Source: CAYPKW01 sp964411425 (GTDB taxonomy: Bacteria > Pseudomonadota > Alphaproteobacteria > Dongiales > Dongiaceae). Taken from it: 60,426 nt of DNA. Below, piece after piece: positions 43,098-52,169 of the stretch (position 1 is the stretch's first letter; the number at the start of each line of letters is the position of its first letter). Position numbers and translations under genes: made by a program. The stretch is from contig CAYPKW010000009.1 in the NCBI GenBank assembly GCA_964411425.1, forward strand, positions 1 to 60,426, in the 5' to 3' direction. The notes beneath the pieces were generated by a model. That model did no database searches. It had not been told where the DNA came from and was given only the letters and a program-made list of their open reading frames with translations.

Positions 43098-44315
43098 ATG
43101 ATCGGGCGGCGCTCGTTGGCGGCGATTCCGCCGGCCGCCCGGCGCCTGCTCGTGGTGCGCGCCTTGCGCGGCTTCGGCGACGGCTTCGTCAGCCTCCTCA
43201 TGCCGGTCTACCTCACGGCCTTGGGCTACGACGCCGCCGCGGTGGGCGCGATCGCCACGGCGACGCTGATCGGGTCCGGGACGTTGACGCTCCTCGTGGG
43301 GCTGGTCGCCCATCGCTTCGATCGGCGCCGCCTGCTGCTCGCCGCGACGCTGATGATGGTCGGCACCGGGCTGGGGTTCGCCGGCTTCCAGTCGCTCTGG
43401 CCGCTCATGATCGTAGCCGTGCTCGGCACCTTCAATCCCTCGGGCGGCGACGTGAGCGTGTTCATCCCGCTCGAGCAGTCGCTGATGGGCGACGCGGCGG
43501 CGGCGGAGCGGCGCACCGAGCTGTTCGCGCTGTTCAGCCTGGTCGGCGCCGGCTCGATCGCCTTCGGCGCGCTGTTCGTCGGCGTCGTCGAGTGGCTGGC
43601 GCCCGCGGTCGGGCTCATTGCCGCGCTGCAAGGGCTGTTCCTGCTCTATGCCGGCCTGGGTTCGGCCGCGTTTTTCGTCTATCGCGGTTTGCCGCCCGCG
43701 GCGGTGCAGGAGGGGCCGGCGCCGCCGGCGCTCTTGGCGCAGTCCCGCCGCACGGTGTTCCGCCTGGCGGCGCTCTTCAGCCTCGATGCCTTCGGCGGCG
43801 GCCTCATCCTGCGCTCGCTTCTGGTGCTGTGGCTGTTCCAGCGCTTCGACATGGCGCTCGCCACGGCCGGCGTCGTGTTCTTCTGGATCGGGCTGGCCTC
43901 GGCCGTGGCATATCCCGTGTCGGCCCGGCTCGCCCGGCGCATCGGCCTCATCAACACCATGGTGTTCACGCACCTGCCATCCAACCTGCTGCTCATGCTG
44001 GTGCCGTTCATGCCGAACGTCTGGCTGGCGGTGGCGCTCTTGATCGTGCGCGGCTTCTTCTCGGTCATGGACGTGCCGGCGCGCAGCTCCTATGTGATGG
44101 CGGTGGTCTCAGCCCCCGAGCGCGCGGCGGCGGCGAGCGTCACCGCCGTGCCGCGCAGCCTCGCCGCCGCGCTGAGCCCCTCGCTCGGCGGCTATCTCCT
44201 GGCGCTATCGCCATTCGGCTGGCCGCTGCTGCTCGCGGGCGCGATCAAGATCGTCTACGACCTGCTGCTGCTCTACGGCTTCCGGCACGTGAAGCCGCCG
44301 GAGGAGCGGCGCTGA
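43098..44315 (+). CDS. MFS transporter
   Basis: A 405-residue major-facilitator protein with about twelve hydrophobic segments in two halves, separated near residue 210 by a short polar loop (EGPAPPALLAQSRRTVF). The cytoplasmic loop after helix 2 carries the family-type basic motif AHRFDRRRLL. Charged RRIGLIN occupies the equivalent place in the second half. The substrate is unknown. Same direction as the M24 gene and perhaps co-transcribed, which would suit export or import of a small amide or peptide. Confidence 0.85.
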   Translation: MIGRRSLAAIPPAARRLLVVRALRGFGDGFVSLLMPVYLTALGYDAAAVGAIATATLIGSGTLTLLVGLVAHRFDRRRLLLAATLMMVGTGLGFAGFQSLWPLMIVAVLGTFNPSGGDVSVFIPLEQSLMGDAAAAERRTELFALFSLVGAGSIAFGALFVGVVEWLAPAVGLIAALQGLFLLYAGLGSAAFFVYRGLPPAAVQEGPAPPALLAQSRRTVFRLAALFSLDAFGGGLILRSLLVLWLFQRFDMALATAGVVFFWIGLASAVAYPVSARLARRIGLINTMVFTHLPSNLLLMLVPFMPNVWLAVALLIVRGFFSVMDVPARSSYVMAVVSAPERAAAASVTAVPRSLAAALSPSLGGYLLALSPFGWPLLLAGAIKIVYDLLLLYGFRHVKPPEERR

Positions 44316-44328
44316 GCGCACCGGTCGT

Positions 44329-44490
44329 CATGCCGAGCCATGTCCCGAGCCATGTCCCGAGCCACGTCCCGAGCGGAGCGAGGGAGCAGCGAGGGAGCGG
44401 CGAGGCATCTCGACTCGCTCGGCAGGGGATCCTTCGCTGCGCTCAGGACGACGCAGACGCGTCGGATTTCTCGCTTCGCTCGAAATGACA
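44329..44490 (+). repeat. Short tandem 12-mer and dispersed palindromes
   Basis: CATGTCCCGAGC occurs at 44339-44350 and 44351-44362, with a one-base variant (CACGTCCCGAGC) at 44363-44374. This is followed by palindromic sequence typical of alphaproteobacterial dispersed repeats (CGGAGCGAGGGAGC; TTCGCTGCGCTCAGGACGA; TCTCGCTTCGCTCGAAATGA). It fills the gap between the convergent MFS and DUF4139 genes and may act in termination. It is too short and irregular for a CRISPR. Confidence 0.7.
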
Positions 44491-44496
44491 GAGCGG

Positions 44497-45906
44497 CTAG
44501 AACGAGATGCGCAGGCGGTAGGAGAGCGATGTCTTGCCCTCGGCCGGAACGGCCACGTCCCACTCGGCCCGGAAGGCGGCGGGTTTGGAATGCGGGTGGC
44601 TTTCCTCCAGGACCTTCCATTCGCCCGGAATCTGCTCGACCAGCGCCACCTCGATCGGCTCGCTCTTGGCGTTCTTTACCTCGACCTCGAAGGCGACCTC
44701 GATCGTCCGGTCGCCGACGCGCTCGAAGTCGACCTGCCTGGCCGTCGCGGTCACGTCGAACGCCTGGCCCAGGGTGAGGCGCACGGTCTCGCCCTTGGGC
44801 GTGTGCGCGATCTCGTCCTCGCCGACGAACAGCGCCTGGCCGGCGCTGTCGTCCTTGTAGACGCGCACGATGCCCTTGGGCAGCGGCTGGCCGAGGCCGC
44901 CCGACGAGACGTTCTCGAAGGCGATGCGCACGGTGGCGTTCACGCGGCGCGGCTCCGCCAGCACGTAATCGTAGGCGTTGGCGATATCGACGAAGCGGTA
45001 CTCCTTCGCCACCGGCACGCCGGCGCCGGAAAGCAGCGCCACCTGCTTCGTTTGGTTCTCGGCGATCGTGGTGGGGCGCGCCAGCGTATAGAGGTGGTAC
45101 TCGAACAGCGCCTCCTCGGCCATCGCCGGCGCCTCGGCCTGCGCCATCATTTCCATCGCCCGCGCCATCGCCGGCTGCACCCGGTTGACGTCGCCCGCCA
45201 CCAGTTGCAGCCTGGCGTCGCGGTAGGTCGTGCCGCTGGTGTTGGTGAGCGTCACCAGCCCGTTGAGGTCGAGCCGGCTCTCGTCGGGGCTGAGCTTCGC
45301 CACGTAGTCGGCGCGCCACGACAGGCCGCCGGTGAGATAGCTGAGCTCGAGCGCCGCCTCGCCGGCCGCGGCGCCGTCCACCGTGAGGACCAGGGTCGGG
45401 CGCGCGCGCAAGGCCGGCGGCACCTCGGCGAACACGATGCGGCCGGTGGGCTCGACCTCGATGCGGTCGCCGATCCGGAGCACGACGCCCTCGGCGACGC
45501 TAAGCACCGTCGCCTCCTCGACCTTCTCCGCGCCGGTCTCGGGGTTCGTCGTGATCACCCGCACGGTGCCGCCGACCGACTTCTCCAGTAGCTTCGCCGG
45601 CGTCAGCAGATCGAAATCGAAGTTCTGCTCGACGACCGAAAGCCTTCCCTCCGGGCCGCGCAGCAATGCGGTTTCGGGCCGGATCTGCGCGCTCACCTCG
45701 ACGAAGGCGAGGCGGTTGAGGCCGGCCTCGATGACGGCCCTGCGGCTGTCGCGCACCAGCGCCAGGTCCTCGTTGTAGATGGTGACCGCGACGCCGGTCT
45801 GGGCGTCGAGGCCGACCGGCCTCTCCTCGATATCGGCGCCCGGCGCCGCCGCGACGACGAGGAGGCCGGCGAGCGCCCCGGCGGCCGGCCGAATGAGCTT
45901 GTGCAT
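44497..45906 (-). CDS. Secreted DUF4139-domain protein
   Basis: A 469-residue protein with a signal peptide (LIRPAAGALAGLLVVAAAPG). The N-terminal part (GVAVTIYNEDLALVRDSRRA) and the C-terminal DUF4139 region (LSYLTGGLSWRADYVAKLSP; NTSGTTYRDARLQLVAGDVN; VEVKNAKSEPIEVALVEQIP) match the mucoidy-inhibitor-like family of beta-rich periplasmic proteins. The function is not established; an envelope role is probable. GGGGAG precedes the ATG. No operon partner is evident. Confidence 0.82.
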   Translation of the reverse strand: MHKLIRPAAGALAGLLVVAAAPGADIEERPVGLDAQTGVAVTIYNEDLALVRDSRRAVIEAGLNRLAFVEVSAQIRPETALLRGPEGRLSVVEQNFDFDLLTPAKLLEKSVGGTVRVITTNPETGAEKVEEATVLSVAEGVVLRIGDRIEVEPTGRIVFAEVPPALRARPTLVLTVDGAAAGEAALELSYLTGGLSWRADYVAKLSPDESRLDLNGLVTLTNTSGTTYRDARLQLVAGDVNRVQPAMARAMEMMAQAEAPAMAEEALFEYHLYTLARPTTIAENQTKQVALLSGAGVPVAKEYRFVDIANAYDYVLAEPRRVNATVRIAFENVSSGGLGQPLPKGIVRVYKDDSAGQALFVGEDEIAHTPKGETVRLTLGQAFDVTATARQVDFERVGDRTIEVAFEVEVKNAKSEPIEVALVEQIPGEWKVLEESHPHSKPAAFRAEWDVAVPAEGKTSLSYRLRISF

Positions 45907-46023
45907 CTGTCGCCACTCCCCTCATGCGCGGGCACGGCACCCGCTGGACAAGGGCACCCTGGCCGGCGAATCGGGCCGAATTGCGGCGCGGGCGGGGAAT
46001 TTTCTTGCCCGCCGGCGCGAACC

Positions 46024-46203
46024 TTAGCGCGGGTCGAAGCAATCCACGCCGGCCGCGCGCGCGGCGCGCATGAGCGCCCGGTCACGCGTCGCCAGCGGCA
46101 ATCCCTCGCGCTAAGCCGGATTCAAGTACGCCGCGCCGTATGCAGACAGGGCGAACCGCTGGCCAGCATGGACGACCGCGCAATCGAGGACGAACGCCGT
46201 CAC
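46024..46203 (-). pseudogene. vapC: vapC (PIN toxin) pseudogene
   Basis: Sixty codons including the stop. The beginning, VTAFVLDCAVVHAGQRF, keeps the first PIN strand with its catalytic Asp. The text then jumps to the C-terminal third (LSAYGAAYLNPA, REGLPLATRDRALMRAARAAG). About 70-80 residues with the middle acidic ligands are missing, and codon 31 is TAG (46111-46113). The GTG start overlaps the antitoxin stop as GTGA, which shows that this was a coupled antitoxin-toxin operon. The toxin is certainly inactive. Confidence 0.85.
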
Positions 46204-46439
46204 CGGCGGCCTTCCTCGATCAGTTCCTTGATGGTGACGCCTTTGAGTCGCACCCCCTTGCGCAGCTCGCGAATCGCCGCCACCGCCTCCTGCGCCGTTA
46301 GCTTCCGCTCCGCGGTGGGCGGGGTCAGTTCCGCGACCGGCACGCCATGCCGGGTGATGGTGATCCGCTCGCCCATGGCGACGCGCTTGAGCAGCTTTGC
46401 CAGGTGGGTCTTGGCCTCGTAAACGCCGACGCTGTTCAT
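46200..46439 (-). CDS. Phd/YefM-type antitoxin, orphaned
   Basis: A 79-residue antitoxin. SVGVYEAKTHLAKLLKRVAM is followed by GERITITRHGVPVAELTPP, the standard Phd DNA-binding fold. The C-terminal part (AIRELRKGVRLKGVTIKELI) is the toxin-binding tail. Its toxin, the PIN gene immediately downstream, is destroyed. Its ATG overlaps the stop of hyuB by four bases (ATGA), so it is now translated as an appendage of that operon. It may persist as a transcriptional regulator or by neutral retention. Confidence 0.88.
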   Translation of the reverse strand: MNSVGVYEAKTHLAKLLKRVAMGERITITRHGVPVAELTPPTAERKLTAQEAVAAIRELRKGVRLKGVTIKELIEEGRR

Positions 46440-48103
46440 GGAAACCCCGCTTCCGCGTCGGCCTTGGCGGCCGCCGGGTCGCGTTCCAGAGGGCTCTCCC
46501 AGCCGCCGCCGCCCGCGCCCTCGAGCCGCACCACGTCCCCCTTCCCGAGGATGTGACCGATCACCTTGCTGGAGAGGCGTCGTTCGCCGGGCGTGCCCGG
46601 ATTGAGGATCATCGCCGCCTTGCCGCCCGGCTCGCCGCCGCAAGCACCCCAGGGCCGGGTGTCGTCGCGGGTCTGCTGCAAGTAGGCGCCCATGATGCCG
46701 CGGCTCGCCAGGAACTCGTAATCGCGGCGCAAGCCAAGGCCGCCGCGGTGCCGGCCGCGCCCGCCGGAGCCCTCGATCAACTCGGTCTTGAGGATGCGGA
46801 ACGGGCTCAGCGTCTCCATCACCTCGGCCGACAACAGCGCGCAGTTGCCGCCGTGCGTGTCGACGGCGTCGAGGCCGTCGCGGTGGGCGGAGCCGCCCAT
46901 GCCGCCGCCGACGATGTCCGAGATGATGTAGTAGGGGAACCCGTCGGGCTGGCGGCGCCGCGGGCGGTCGTCGAAACCGCCCACGCCCAGCGTCGGAAAC
47001 GAGATGTGGCAGCCCGCCGCCGCGAGGCGAGGCGCCAGCGGCGCCATCGCCTTCAACACCGCGTCCGCCACCGCCTGCTGCGTCAGGTGGCGCACCGAGA
47101 CCGCGGCCGGCCTCGCCGGGTCGAGGATCGAGCCCGGCGGCACCCTCAACTCGACCGGGCGGTTGCAGCCCTCGTTCTGCGCGATGTCGGGGGCGACGAT
47201 GCACTTCACGGCGTAGTGCGCCATCGAGATCGTCGAGGCGATCGGGCAGTTGAGCGCGCCGTGGTGCTGCGGGCTCGTGCCGGCGAAATCGACAATGAGC
47301 CCGTCGCCCGCCACGCTCACCAGCACCTCGATGCGGATCGGCTCGGGCCCGCTCACGTCGTCCTCGATCAGCACCGAGGCCGGGTAGCGGCCGTCGGGCA
47401 TGGCGGCGATGGTCCGGCGCATGTAGGTCTCGGCGTAGTCGAGCGAGCCCTGCGTGAGTGCCGCCGCGCGCTCGGCGCCGTGGCGCAGGTACAGCTCGCC
47501 CACCCGCCGCTCGCCGGTGCGGCAGCCGGCTACTTGCGCCCGCAAGTCGCCCTGGCAGGACACCGGGTCGCGCACGTTGGCGGCGAGGATGTCGAAGATG
47601 GCCTGGTTGGGCCTACCTTCCTCGACCAGCTTGAGCGGCGGAAGAATCAACCCCTCGGCGAAGATCTCGAGGTTGTCGGCGGCCTCGGTACAAGGAATCT
47701 TTCCGCCGATGTCGACGTGGTGCGCGATGGTCGAGGTGACGGCGACCAGGCGCCCCTCCGCGAACACCGGGCTGAACAGCACGATGTCCATGGTGTGGGT
47801 GCAGCCGCGGAACGGGTCGTTGCACACCATCACGTCGCCCGGCCGCCAGGTCTCGGGCGGGATCGCCCGGTACATGTGCCGCAAGGCCGTCGACATGATG
47901 CCGAGCTGGGCCGGGATGGTGCGCGCCTGCGCCATCATCTCGCCCGCCGGCGTGAACAGGCCGCAGGCGTAGTCGTACATGTCCCAGATGATCGAGGAGA
48001 AGGCGGCGCGCCTGAGCGCCATCGACATCTCCTCGGCGATGCCGACGAGCTGCTGCTGGAACACGTCGCGGTCGATCGGGTCGATGTTGATGCCGGCGGA
48101 CAT
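46436..48103 (-). CDS. hyuB: Hydantoinase/oxoprolinase B-subunit family protein
   Basis: A 555-residue protein of the HyuB family, the carboxyl-side partner of HyuA in ATP-dependent hydrolases or carboxylases of hydantoins, oxoproline, acetone or acetophenone. Landmarks include FSSIIWDMYDYACGLFTPAG, GDVMVCNDPFRGCTHTMDIV, STIAHHVDIGGKIP and the Gly-rich end (EGSGGRGRHRGGLGLRRDYE). It starts 4 bases after hyuA ends. The product and substrate cannot be assigned. Its stop overlaps the antitoxin start. Confidence 0.88.
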   Translation of the reverse strand: MSAGINIDPIDRDVFQQQLVGIAEEMSMALRRAAFSSIIWDMYDYACGLFTPAGEMMAQARTIPAQLGIMSTALRHMYRAIPPETWRPGDVMVCNDPFRGCTHTMDIVLFSPVFAEGRLVAVTSTIAHHVDIGGKIPCTEAADNLEIFAEGLILPPLKLVEEGRPNQAIFDILAANVRDPVSCQGDLRAQVAGCRTGERRVGELYLRHGAERAAALTQGSLDYAETYMRRTIAAMPDGRYPASVLIEDDVSGPEPIRIEVLVSVAGDGLIVDFAGTSPQHHGALNCPIASTISMAHYAVKCIVAPDIAQNEGCNRPVELRVPPGSILDPARPAAVSVRHLTQQAVADAVLKAMAPLAPRLAAAGCHISFPTLGVGGFDDRPRRRQPDGFPYYIISDIVGGGMGGSAHRDGLDAVDTHGGNCALLSAEVMETLSPFRILKTELIEGSGGRGRHRGGLGLRRDYEFLASRGIMGAYLQQTRDDTRPWGACGGEPGGKAAMILNPGTPGERRLSSKVIGHILGKGDVVRLEGAGGGGWESPLERDPAAAKADAEAGFP

Positions 48104-48107
48104 GGGC

Positions 48108-50162
48108 TTAGCTCCTCTTCGGCCTGATGCGGATGACGCCGAGGCGGTCGACGAAGGCGTCCTGGTCGTCCAGCACGAGGACCGTCGAATCGCGCTGCAC
48201 GACGAGCGCGGGGCCCGGCAAAAGATCGCCCTCGGAAAGCCGGTCGCGGCGATGGACCGGGCAGTCCCGCCAGCCGGTCGCGCGGTCGAGGTAGACGCGC
48301 CGGCTGGTCAGCCGCGCCGGCCCCAGGGTGCTGCCGCCGGCGGCGCCGAGCGACGGTTTCGACACCCGGCCGCAGCCCTCGACCCGGAGATTGACGAACT
48401 CGACCGGCACGGCAGGGTCGGCGTGGCCGTAGGCGCGCTCGTGCGCGGCGTGAAACGCCGTGCTGAGCGCCGCCGCGTCCCACCAGCCGACGCCGTCCGG
48501 CGCCGGCAGCGGAACGGCAAGCTGGTGGAATTGGCCGACGCAGCGCATGTCGGCGGCAAAGCGGAAGTAGCGCAGGGCGGCCGGCACGCCGTCTAGCTCG
48601 AGTTCGTCGTCCAGCTCGTGGCGCAATGCCAAGAGCCGCTGGCCGAGCTCCTCCGCCGCGACGCCGGCGAGCGGGCGCTGGTACGGCGCCTGCGTCGCAT
48701 GTCTGAGATCGGTGAGCAGCATGCCGAGGGCCGCGAACACGCCCGGGTTGCGCGGCGCCACCACCTCCGCCATGCCTAGATCGCGCGCCATGTAGGCGCC
48801 ATGAACCGGCCCCGCGCCGCCGAAGGCAAGCAGCGAGAAGCCCCGGATGTCGTGGCCGCGCTCGACCGAGAGGGTGCGGATCGCCTGGATCATGTTGGCG
48901 TTGGCGACTGCGAGCACGCCAAGCGCCGCCTCCTCGACCGGCAGCCCCAAGGGCCGCGCCACGGCGCGTTCGACGGCGTCCCGCGCCAGGCCCGCGTCGA
49001 GCGGCAGCTCGCCGCCGAGGAACTCCGCCGGGTCGAGGATGCCGAGCACCACGGCGGCGTCGGTGACGGTGGCGTCTCGGCCGCCCTGGCCGTAGCAGGC
49101 CGGCCCCGGCACCGCGCTTGCCGACGCCGGGCCGACCCTGAGCGCGCCGCCCAGGTCCACCGTGGCGATCGAGCCGCCGCCGGCCGAGATGCTCTCGATG
49201 TCGAGGGTTGGCAGCCGCAGCGGCTGGCCGCCGATCTCGCGCCCCCGCACCTGGCTCGGCCGGCCCTGGAGGATGACCGAGAAATCGGCCGACGTGCCGC
49301 CCATGTCGAAGGTGACGAGATCGCCCAACCCCAGCTCCTTGGCCAGCGCCGCGCCGGCGATGACGCCGCCGGCAGGGCCCGACAGCAGCATGTGCGCCGG
49401 GTTGTCGCGCGCCGCGCGGGCCGTGGCGATGCCGCCGTCGCTGCGCATCAGGCGCAAGGGTGCCTGCACGCCCACCTCGTCGAGCCGGCGCTCGAGCGCG
49501 CCTAGATAGCCGTCGATCACCGGGCCGACATAGGCGGCGAGCGCCGTGGTGTTGGCGCGCGGGTATTCCTCGATCTCGGGGTTGACCCGGCTCGACAGAT
49601 ACACCGGCACGCCCGGCAGCCGAGCCGCGAGCGCCGCTTCGATCATGCGTTCGTGGGTCGGGTTCAGTTGCGCGAACGTCAAACAGACCGCGACCGACTG
49701 CGGGGCGAGCGCCGCCACCGCCTCGGCCACGCGCGCCGCCTCGGCGGGGTCGAGCGCCGTCACCACTTCGCCGAAGGCGTCGACGCGTTCGGCCGCCTCG
49801 ACCGTCCACGGGCGCGCCACCACCGGGGGCGGCTTGCGGCTGGTGAGCGAATAGAGGTCGGGCCGCATCTGGCTGCCCATGGTCAAGAGGTCTCGGAACC
49901 CTTGCGTCACCACGAGCGCCGCCTTGGCGCCGGTGCGGGTGAGGAACGCGTTGGTGCCGACGGTGAACCCGTGCACGAAGAGTTCGATGTCGGAGGGCGC
50001 GAGGGAGGCCTGGGACAAGATGCGCCGGATGCCCTCGGCGATGCCGGCGGCGGTCCCGGCGGCGGCCGAGGGCACCTTGGCGAGATGGACGGTGCCGGCC
50101 GCGGAATCGACCAGCACCAGGTCGGTGAACGTGCCCCCTACGTCGGCCGCCAGATAGCGCAT
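48108..50162 (-). CDS. hyuA: Hydantoinase/oxoprolinase A-subunit family protein
   Basis: A 684-residue ATP-dependent subunit. The N-terminal actin-like phosphate loop is LAADVGGTFTDLVLVD. HGFTVGTNAFLTRTGAKAAL and SSRVNPEIEEYPRANTTALA mark the HyuA_N region, and LVTFDMGGTSADFSVILQGR and LLAFGGAGPVHGAYMARDLG the catalytic core. Full length. It works with HyuB in one operon. It differs mechanistically from the metal-dependent dihydropyrimidinase missing from the preTA locus and should not be taken as its replacement without evidence. Confidence 0.9.
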   Translation of the reverse strand: MRYLAADVGGTFTDLVLVDSAAGTVHLAKVPSAAAGTAAGIAEGIRRILSQASLAPSDIELFVHGFTVGTNAFLTRTGAKAALVVTQGFRDLLTMGSQMRPDLYSLTSRKPPPVVARPWTVEAAERVDAFGEVVTALDPAEAARVAEAVAALAPQSVAVCLTFAQLNPTHERMIEAALAARLPGVPVYLSSRVNPEIEEYPRANTTALAAYVGPVIDGYLGALERRLDEVGVQAPLRLMRSDGGIATARAARDNPAHMLLSGPAGGVIAGAALAKELGLGDLVTFDMGGTSADFSVILQGRPSQVRGREIGGQPLRLPTLDIESISAGGGSIATVDLGGALRVGPASASAVPGPACYGQGGRDATVTDAAVVLGILDPAEFLGGELPLDAGLARDAVERAVARPLGLPVEEAALGVLAVANANMIQAIRTLSVERGHDIRGFSLLAFGGAGPVHGAYMARDLGMAEVVAPRNPGVFAALGMLLTDLRHATQAPYQRPLAGVAAEELGQRLLALRHELDDELELDGVPAALRYFRFAADMRCVGQFHQLAVPLPAPDGVGWWDAAALSTAFHAAHERAYGHADPAVPVEFVNLRVEGCGRVSKPSLGAAGGSTLGPARLTSRRVYLDRATGWRDCPVHRRDRLSEGDLLPGPALVVQRDSTVLVLDDQDAFVDRLGVIRIRPKRS

Positions 50163-50229
50163 GCGCGCGATTCTAAGGTGCCGCCGGCACCCCGTCGAGG
50201 GTCGCGGCCGTGTTTCTCGCGGGCCGAGC

Positions 50230-51312
50230 TCAGCTTCGCGATGCCATCGCCTTGAGCCGCTCCGCCGCATCCGCGGCCAATTGCCGGGTCAGATCGCCGG
50301 CGCCGAGGTTGCGGCCGAGACTTGCCGCCTGTCCCGACCACAGCGAGGAGAAATCGCTGGCCCCTGCCGCTTCGGCTTTCGCTTTCAGCGGCGCCAGCGC
50401 GCCGCCCGCAGTCGGGAACGCGGGCGCCAGTTCCGACATCGGTCCGACCTCGCGCATCAGCCGGTTCATGAGGCCCCGCGCCGGCCGGCCGGTAAACACA
50501 TTGGTCAACGCGGTCCGATCGTCGCGAGCGGCGCGCAGCGCGGCGCGGTGCAGTTCGGTAATCGACGATTCCGGCGTGAAAAGATAGGCGGTGCCGATCT
50601 GAGCGCCCGCCGCGCCGAGGGCGAATGCCGCCGCTATGCCGCGCCCATCGGCGATGCCGCCGGCGGCAATCACCGGCACCTTGACGCTGTCCACGACCTG
50701 CGGGACCAGCGCAAGGGTTCCCGCCTGCGTCGCGATATCGTGCGCCAGAAACATGCCGCGATGACCGCCTGCCTCATACCCTTGCGCGATGATCGCGTCG
50801 CAGCCCTTGTCTTCGAGCCAGCGCGCTTCTTCCACCGTGGTCGCCGAGCCGAGAACGATGCAACCGGCGGCCTTTACGCGGCCGAGCAACGCCGGCGCGG
50901 GCAACCCGAAATGAAAGCTCACGACCTCGGGCTTGAGGTCTTCGACGATCTCGCACATCTGCCCATCGAAGGGGACGCGATTGACGGCGGGCGCGGTGGC
51001 AGAGGAATCCAGTCCAAGCTCGGCATAGTACGCCGCCAGCCGCGCCCGCCATGCCGCGTCGCGCTCAGGCTCCGGCGTGGCCGGCGCGTGACAGAAAAAA
51101 TTGACGTTGAGAGGTCGCGCCGTGCACTGGCGGACGATACCTATCTCTGCGCGCGCTTTCGCCGCATCGAGCATGGCGCAAGGCAGCGAGCCGAGGCCGC
51201 CCGCCTCGCTGACCGCAATCGCCATCGCCGAACCGTTCGCCCCGGCCATCGGCGCCTGAATGATCGGCAGTTCGATCCCGACCAGATCCAGCAGTCTGCG
51301 ATTCGGCCACAT
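50230..51312 (-). CDS. Nitronate monooxygenase family flavoprotein
   Basis: A 360-residue FMN-dependent barrel enzyme. The start LPIIQAPMAGANGSAMAIAV, the catalytic His in GYEAGGHRGMF and the FMN phosphate site PVIAAGGIADGRGIAAAFAL, followed by GAQIGTAYLFTPES, fit the 2-nitropropane dioxygenase family. It oxidises alkyl nitronates such as propionate-3-nitronate. Alone between hyuA and vapBC, on the minus strand. Confidence 0.9.
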   Translation of the reverse strand: MWPNRRLLDLVGIELPIIQAPMAGANGSAMAIAVSEAGGLGSLPCAMLDAAKARAEIGIVRQCTARPLNVNFFCHAPATPEPERDAAWRARLAAYYAELGLDSSATAPAVNRVPFDGQMCEIVEDLKPEVVSFHFGLPAPALLGRVKAAGCIVLGSATTVEEARWLEDKGCDAIIAQGYEAGGHRGMFLAHDIATQAGTLALVPQVVDSVKVPVIAAGGIADGRGIAAAFALGAAGAQIGTAYLFTPESSITELHRAALRAARDDRTALTNVFTGRPARGLMNRLMREVGPMSELAPAFPTAGGALAPLKAKAEAAGASDFSSLWSGQAASLGRNLGAGDLTRQLAADAAERLKAMASRS

Positions 51313-51464
51313 CTCCGCCGCTCCATCCTACGGCCGATATCCGAGGCTCGTTAACTCCATCCCGGCTGCGCGGTTGCCGCGCTCGCCTCTTGGCGCGAGC
51401 CCACCTGTATCACCCCCGGCAGCGCTTTGGTAAGCTTCGCCCACCCTACTCGGTTCGCCGCCGA

Positions 51465-51872
51465 TCACACGACCCAGTTTTCCCACCGCATCCCGGACAC
51501 GCGCGCGAATTCCTTCACGTTGGCGGTGACGAGAACCATGCCGTGCCGGATTGCCTGACCCGCGATCAGGTAGTCGTAGGCCCCGAGGGGAGTGCCGGCG
51601 CGCTCCAATTCGGCGCGGACGTTGCCGGCGAGACGGGCGTCCTCGTCGTCGAATGGGACGCTCTCAATGGGCGCGAGGAAAATTGTGAGCCGCTCGGTGT
51701 TGGCTTCGACGCGAGCGCTTTTCGCCACCCCGTACCAAAGCTCGAACAGCGTGATGGTCGAAACCGCGATGATTTCATCGCCATCCACCGCGCGCCGCAG
51801 CCGCTCGCGGACCGCGGCGGGTCGCGCGTTGATCGCTGCGATGCAGACGTTGGTGTCGAGAAGATACGTCAC
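51465..51872 (-). CDS. vapC: VapC-type PIN-domain ribonuclease toxin
   Basis: A 135-residue toxin with all expected acidic ligands. Asp is in TYLLDTNVCI, Glu in STITLFELWYG, and Asp in GAYDYLIAGQAI near residue 100, with ANVKEF after it. It cleaves RNA, usually tRNA or rRNA, when released from VapB. The GTG at 51872 overlaps the antitoxin stop (GTGA), so translation is coupled. It is intact, in contrast to the broken vapC at 46024-46203. Confidence 0.9.
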   Translation of the reverse strand: MTYLLDTNVCIAAINARPAAVRERLRRAVDGDEIIAVSTITLFELWYGVAKSARVEANTERLTIFLAPIESVPFDDEDARLAGNVRAELERAGTPLGAYDYLIAGQAIRHGMVLVTANVKEFARVSGMRWENWVV

Positions 51873-52102
51873 GCGAAGAGACGGCGCGGCTTGGCCGCCG
51901 GCTGGCTGCGCCCATCGGGCATGAAGGGCTCGTCGAACCGGTCGAGCGCCCCGAACCAGGCGTCGGCGTCGATGCGCGCCGGCTCCAAGAGGACGCCTAG
52001 CCCGAAGCGCCGGACCCTGACCTCCCGACCCTCGAAACGGAACGCGCGCGGCAGCCGGACTGCTTGGCTGCGGCCGGCCTTGAACAGTTTTGCCGTTGCC
52101 AT
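51869..52102 (-). CDS. vapB: VapB-type antitoxin (AbrB fold)
   Basis: A 77-residue antitoxin. The swapped-hairpin DNA-binding part reads MATAKLFKAGRSQAVRLPRA, FRFEGREVRVRRFG. The tail (DAWFGALDRFDEPFMPDGRS) inserts into VapC. AGGAG lies at good spacing before the ATG. The palindrome upstream (52125-52140) is the probable self-operator. Confidence 0.9.
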   Translation of the reverse strand: MATAKLFKAGRSQAVRLPRAFRFEGREVRVRRFGLGVLLEPARIDADAWFGALDRFDEPFMPDGRSQPAAKPRRLFA

Positions 52103-52124
52103 GGGTGCGAGTCTCCTGGGATAA

Positions 52125-52169
52125 AATGGTAGATACCATTAGTATATATCACATGCGTCCTCCGAACAA
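52125..52169 (-). promoter_or_regulatory. vapBC promoter and operator
   Basis: On the minus strand TTGTTC (52164-52169) and TATACT (52141-52146) are separated by 17 bases, a good housekeeping promoter. Directly downstream is AATGGTA-GA-TACCATT (52125-52140), a perfect 7-base inverted repeat with a 2-base centre. It covers the transcription start and so is ideally placed for repression by VapB. Confidence 0.75.

Noticed and set aside
44339..44374. CRISPR-like array
   Set aside because: Only three 12-base units directly abutting, no spacers, no cas genes; a simple tandem repeat within dispersed palindromic sequence.
46436..50162. HyuA/HyuB as the missing dihydropyrimidinase of the preTA locus
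   Set aside because: They belong to the ATP-dependent hydantoinase/oxoprolinase families, lie 18 kb away and have no RutR-type site in view. Possible but unsupported.
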